From Porticoccaceae bacterium (GTDB lineage: Bacteria > Pseudomonadota > Gammaproteobacteria > Pseudomonadales > Porticoccaceae), in the NCBI GenBank assembly GCA_003491845.1, contig DNBN01000146.1, positions 1 to 9,262 of the forward strand: 9,262 nucleotides of DNA, written 5' to 3'. Position 1 is the stretch's first letter; each line of letters opens with the position of its first letter. The notes beneath the pieces are model-generated. The model ran no database searches and was not told where the DNA came from. It saw only the letters and a program-made list of their open reading frames with translations. Position numbers and translations under genes: made by a program. Positions 6,198 to 9,262 of the stretch are shown here, in pieces.

Positions 6198-7307
6198 ATG
6201 TCGTTAATACCGGAAAAACCTATTGTCATCTCACCTACCCTCGCCGCAACCATCGGTCTTGAGGAAACAGTGTTATTGCAGCTTCTCCAAGAGTGTATTA
6301 GCCATGGTAACCCAACCTTTAACAACGGTTTTGCCTGGGTAACAGTTTCGGCCGGCCGGCTACTTAATTTAGCGCCTTTTTGGCAGCAAGATGATGTCCG
6401 TCGTTTAACCGCCAGCTTGCATGAAAAAGGACTACTTTTAATTGGCGGCGTCGCCTTTACTTCAGATCAAGATTTTCGCTTTGCATTTAATGAAGGCTCA
6501 GTCGCCTCCACACCAAACCAATTAGACTCAACAAGATCATTGCTCGTATCTAAACCTAGTTCAGCAAAGACTATTGGTAACACATGGCAACCAAGTGAAG
6601 ATGCTCTTCGGCAGCTCGGTCAGCTTGGGGTAACTCGAGAGTTTGCACAACAACAAGTGCCCCAGTTCGTGGCTTATTGGCGAGATCGCAATATTCCCCG
6701 TCATAGCTGGGAATCAAAGTATATTAAAGAAGTCTGGCGACAATGGCAGCAAGCTGAAACAAGCAACAATAGACGGCGCAAAGAAGTATCAGTGACTAGT
6801 AACTGGCGACCCTCCGTCGATGCTCTTGATATTCTTGTCAATAAAGGCGGTATTAGTACTAATTTTGTCGAAGATGCCATCCCAGAATTTATTTTGTATT
6901 GGCGCGATAGGGGCGAAGTATCTAGTACTTGGGATTCGAAATTTATTCAACATGTTCGGCGCCAATGGCAATTCTATAGTGGAATGATGGAGCAAGAGTC
7001 GATGCCTCGTGTTATTTCCGAAAATTGGAAACCTAAAGAAAGTGTCTATGATGTTCTACAAATGGCCAATATTGATCGTCCCTTTGCCGAACAAACTATT
7101 CCAGAATTTGTTTTATACTGGCAAGAAAATGGTACTCCTCAGTCATCTTGGAGTACCCGTTTTTTGCAGTATGTAAAACGCCAATGGGCATATCAAAGTA
7201 AATTATTAACGGACACTTCAAATGGCAAACAGCAAGGATATTCAAAAGGTCGCATCCGAGATCGCAGCATTATCGACGCGCTCTCCGACCGAAGCTGGGC
7301 ATCCTAA
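6198..7307 (+). CDS. DnaT-like protein with three tandem DnaT ssDNA-binding domains
   Basis: Predicted primosome or helicase-loading accessory protein, 369 residues, cytoplasmic. Residues 1-100 form a helical, winged-helix-like N-terminal domain (GLEETVLLQLLQECI, then WVTVSAGRLLNLAPFW, DVRRLTASLHEKGLLLI). After a polar linker come three copies of a domain of about 57 residues at 128-184, 201-258 and 275-331. Each follows the pattern W-x-P ... L ... F-A/V-x(4)-P-x-F-x-x-Y-W-x(2-4)-G/N ... S/T-W-x-x-K/R-F/Y-I/L-x-x-V-x-R-x-W. This resembles the C-terminal domain of E. coli DnaT (DWQP..., SFIAYWQAEG...), which binds ssDNA and works with PriA, PriB and DnaC in replication restart. E. coli DnaT has one such domain. 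The start is secure: an in-frame TAA lies at 6186-6188 with no other start codon between. The final 29 codons overlap the next gene. It is divergent from radA and shares its LexA-box region. Function is inferred from the domain and the neighbour. Confidence 0.85.
   Translation: MSLIPEKPIVISPTLAATIGLEETVLLQLLQECISHGNPTFNNGFAWVTVSAGRLLNLAPFWQQDDVRRLTASLHEKGLLLIGGVAFTSDQDFRFAFNEGSVASTPNQLDSTRSLLVSKPSSAKTIGNTWQPSEDALRQLGQLGVTREFAQQQVPQFVAYWRDRNIPRHSWESKYIKEVWRQWQQAETSNNRRRKEVSVTSNWRPSVDALDILVNKGGISTNFVEDAIPEFILYWRDRGEVSSTWDSKFIQHVRRQWQFYSGMMEQESMPRVISENWKPKESVYDVLQMANIDRPFAEQTIPEFVLYWQENGTPQSSWSTRFLQYVKRQWAYQSKLLTDTSNGKQQGYSKGRIRDRSIIDALSDRSWAS
6579..7190 (+). repeat. Three protein-level tandem repeats (DnaT domains) within the 6198-7307 gene
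   Basis: Repeat units are encoded at about 6579-6749, 6798-6971 and 7020-7190, separated by linkers of 16 residues each. Shared landmarks are TWQPSEDAL / NWRPSVDAL / NWKPKESVY, VPQFVAYW / IPEFILYW / IPEFVLYW, SWESKYIKEVWRQW / TWDSKFIQHVRRQW / SWSTRFLQYVKRQW. Copies 2 and 3 share more with each other in the P-E-F-x-L-Y-W block. The DNA has diverged, so the triplication is not recent. Confidence 0.85.
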
Positions 7308-7884
7308 ATCCGCCCCAGCTAACCCTCAGTTGATCGATGCTATCAATCAAATTTTTGCTCTATTCCAGGTGAATTATCACAACCAGTATTACAGTGCCTT
7401 TGGTGATAACACAAAATCTGAAAATCTAGCAAAAAAGCTTTGGTTAGCTAAATTAGAGCGTTTTTCTGCAAGCACTATCTGTGATGCGGCAGAGAAAATC
7501 ATAAGTGAAAGTGAATACCTACCAACGTTAAACAAAATGCTCAATGCATGTCGCCATGTCGCCATGCCTGCCGGTCTTGTCAGCGCTAGAAAAGCCTATC
7601 AAGAGGCCTGTAATAAAACCACTCCTAAAGCTAACCAGCTCTGGTCTCATCCAGTGGTTTATCTTGCCGGGCGTGATACTGGTTGGCACATGCTAGCTCA
7701 TGAAACTGAATCCAAAGCGCTTCCAGCCTTTAGTGACATATACCAACATTATATCGACCGCCTGCTCTCAGGGGAAAACTTTAGGATCGAAAAAACCGCG
7801 CTAGTTCCAGAGTTATCCGAATTGCCTGCGACCAAAAAACATAATCAAGAAAAACTTGAAGACTTGAAAAAGTTACTGACATAA
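7222..7884 (+). CDS. Phage lambda P-like replication protein (putative DnaB helicase loader)
   Basis: A 220-residue protein similar in layout to bacteriophage lambda replication protein P (233 residues), which captures the replicative helicase DnaB and delivers it to the origin. Matching blocks: an N-terminal variable segment; a helical region INQIFALFQVNYHNQYYS with a following KKLWLAKLERFSASTICDA (lambda P has RRQWVLAFRENGITTMEQV); SEYLPTLNKMLNACR (98-111; lambda FLPSPGQFVAWCR); then GLVSARKAYQEAC (118-130), SHPVVYLAGRDTGWHML (142-158) and the IDRLLSGENF helix (178-187). The ATG at 7222 is the first possible start (in-frame TAA at 7207-7209), although its ribosome site is weak and it begins 86 nt inside the upstream dnaT-like gene; translational coupling is likely. 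No phage genes flank it, pointing to a resident chromosomal loader analogous to DnaC. The identification rests on recognised similarity, not on a database search. Confidence 0.8.
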   Translation: MANSKDIQKVASEIAALSTRSPTEAGHPKSAPANPQLIDAINQIFALFQVNYHNQYYSAFGDNTKSENLAKKLWLAKLERFSASTICDAAEKIISESEYLPTLNKMLNACRHVAMPAGLVSARKAYQEACNKTTPKANQLWSHPVVYLAGRDTGWHMLAHETESKALPAFSDIYQHYIDRLLSGENFRIEKTALVPELSELPATKKHNQEKLEDLKKLLT

Positions 7885-7891
7885 AGGCCTG

Positions 7892-7897
7892 AGAGGA
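7892..7897 (+). promoter_or_regulatory. Ribosome-binding site of aceK
   Basis: AGAGGA with 7 nt to the ATG at 7905, in the 20-nt gap after the P-like gene. It supports the chosen aceK start. No promoter or terminator fits in the gap, so aceK is probably co-transcribed. Confidence 0.7.
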
Positions 7898-7904
7898 ACC
7901 ATTC

Positions 7905-9262
7905 ATGGCATTGCAACCTCTGATTCACAACTCCACCGCACGGCGTATGGCAAAAACCATCCTAAACGGCTTTCGCAGCTATTTTGCTGAATATCTTAAT
8001 TCAACACTTACTGCGAAAGCGCGCTATGAGAAAGCCGACTGGCAAGGTGTAAAGGAAGCCAACGTAGAGCGTTTAGAGCTGTATAAGGATAAGGTAGCAC
8101 AAACGGTAAATTATTTAGCTATGGTGACCAATCAAGATATTGCAAGTTTAACACTTTGGCGAGAAGCGAAGAAAGCCTACACCCAACTGGTGTTCAATTT
8201 TCCCAACTTTGAAATTGCCGAAACATTTTTTAACTCGGTATTCAGTGATATCCACGATCACGACAAAATAAGTGATGATATTATTTATGTCCTGTCTTCA
8301 CAGCTACTTGAAGCGCCAGAGGCTGAATACAGTATTTTTGTTCGCTATAAAGGCGAGAATTTTCGTGACAATTTTCAACGTATTCTTGAAGAGGCAGAAT
8401 TCTCATTGCCGATGGAAGATTTATCGCTGGACCTTGACTGTATTATGAATGTATTTAATCAGGAGGTGTTACCGTACATAGAGAACCCTCCTGAGCGGGT
8501 AAAGTTTGACCTTCTAGAGTCCACATTTTATCGCAGTAAAGCCGCCTATATGGTGGGTCGAGTTGTAGATGGAGATCAAACCTTTCCTATGGCATTAGTA
8601 ATTCTTAATAACGAACAGGGCGCCTTGTATGTTGATACGGCACTCTTTAATTCTGATGAATTAAGTGTCATTTTCAGTTTCACTCAAAATCATTTTATGG
8701 TCGATGCGCCCTTACCCTACCAGTATGCACTGTTCCTTAAAAATTTAGTCCCCAATAAGTTAGACTATGAAATTTATAATTCGCTGGGATTTCCAAAGCA
8801 TGCAAAAACTGAGTTTTTCCGTGAACTTGTCGGGCATCTGAGTAACTCCAAAGACAACTTTGTTATAGCCCCGGGTATTAAGGGTATGGTCATGTCAGTG
8901 TTTACACTGCCCTCTTACAATATTGTTTTTAAAATCATTAAAGACAAGTTTGCACCACCTAAAGAAGTCACTCACCAAATTGTACGAGACAAATACCGTC
9001 TTGTATCTCGCCATGACCGGATTGGTCGTATGGCAGACACGCAAGAATTTGATAATTTAATTTTTCCCATCGATCGCTTTTCGCAAGAACTAATTGATGA
9101 ACTTCTTAAGGTAGCCCCTTCTCAAATTGAAATTAGAGCGGATAAGATACTGATTAGACATTTGTATACTGAACGCTACATGACACCTTTAAATATTTAC
9201 CTTGAAACCGCTAACGATGAAGAAATACGAAGTGCTATGGAAGAATACGGCAACTGTATCAA
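7905..9262 (+). CDS. aceK: Isocitrate dehydrogenase kinase/phosphatase AceK (5' part, runs off the right edge)
   Basis: Bifunctional cytoplasmic enzyme that phosphorylates isocitrate dehydrogenase to divert isocitrate into the glyoxylate bypass and dephosphorylates it again. About 452 codons are open to the window edge; E. coli AceK has 578 residues, so the C-terminal fifth is missing. Recognisable parts are the N-terminal regulatory region (LTAKARYEKADWQGVKEA, about 37-54), the KFDLLESTFYRSKAAYMVGR segment, the unusual ATP-binding loop APGIKGMVM (322-330) in place of a classical kinase glycine loop, the expected ATP-contacting lysine K343 in VFKIIKDKFAPPKE, and VSRHDRIGRMADTQEFDN. The catalytic-loop aspartate should lie just beyond the edge, after EEYGNCI. 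The gene is not next to aceB or aceA in this window; instead it follows the DnaT-like/P-like genes by 20 nt. No frameshift is seen. Confidence 0.96.
   Translation, partial: MALQPLIHNSTARRMAKTILNGFRSYFAEYLNSTLTAKARYEKADWQGVKEANVERLELYKDKVAQTVNYLAMVTNQDIASLTLWREAKKAYTQLVFNFPNFEIAETFFNSVFSDIHDHDKISDDIIYVLSSQLLEAPEAEYSIFVRYKGENFRDNFQRILEEAEFSLPMEDLSLDLDCIMNVFNQEVLPYIENPPERVKFDLLESTFYRSKAAYMVGRVVDGDQTFPMALVILNNEQGALYVDTALFNSDELSVIFSFTQNHFMVDAPLPYQYALFLKNLVPNKLDYEIYNSLGFPKHAKTEFFRELVGHLSNSKDNFVIAPGIKGMVMSVFTLPSYNIVFKIIKDKFAPPKEVTHQIVRDKYRLVSRHDRIGRMADTQEFDNLIFPIDRFSQELIDELLKVAPSQIEIRADKILIRHLYTERYMTPLNIYLETANDEEIRSAMEEYGNCI

Noticed and set aside
6198..7884. Interpretation of the DnaT-like/P-like pair as a prophage replication module
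   Set aside because: The flanks are chromosomal genes (radA, aceK) and no integrase, repressor, O-type initiator, structural gene or attachment repeat is visible in the window.

Overview
The window looks like a chromosomal segment of a free-living, probably marine, gammaproteobacterium. This rests on gene content: a TonB-dependent cobalamin receptor, a DnaT-like primosome protein, AceK and a gammaproteobacterial-type LexA box. The genus cannot be told from the sequence. Gene density is high, no insertion sequence, tRNA, rRNA or CRISPR array was seen, and both window edges cut through genes (a btuC-like permease on the left, aceK on the right).

Left part (1-4301, minus strand, read right to left): a vitamin B12 acquisition cluster. 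A sigma70-like promoter (about 4273-4301) drives a long leader holding a cobalamin riboswitch (4051-4240) with its own P1 stem and L13 hairpin. Then come btuB (outer-membrane receptor), a stem-loop that probably ends or attenuates the btuB transcript, btuF (corrinoid-binding protein without a signal peptide), cobO/btuR (corrinoid adenosyltransferase) and the start of a FecCD/BtuC-type permease. The last three are tightly packed (7 nt and 0 nt gaps) and should be co-translated. Together they would bind cobalamin at the surface, import it and adenosylate it.

Middle (4302-6197): a 320-base stretch with no convincing gene, then radA on the minus strand, then a 194-bp divergent intergenic region. 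That region holds a textbook LexA (SOS) box, TACTGT-N8-ACAGTA at 6043-6062, overlapping the likely radA -10 element.

Right part (6198-9262, plus strand): a protein with an N-terminal helical/winged-helix-like part followed by three tandem DnaT-type ssDNA-binding domains. It overlaps by 86 nt a gene for a phage lambda P-like helicase loader, followed 20 nt later by aceK (isocitrate dehydrogenase kinase/phosphatase), which runs off the window. The DnaT-like/P-like pair parallels the E. coli dnaT-dnaC operon with an unrelated loader in place of DnaC. Because it sits between housekeeping genes and opposite an SOS-controlled radA, it looks like a domesticated replication-restart or helicase-loading module. 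It is the most interesting system in the window.
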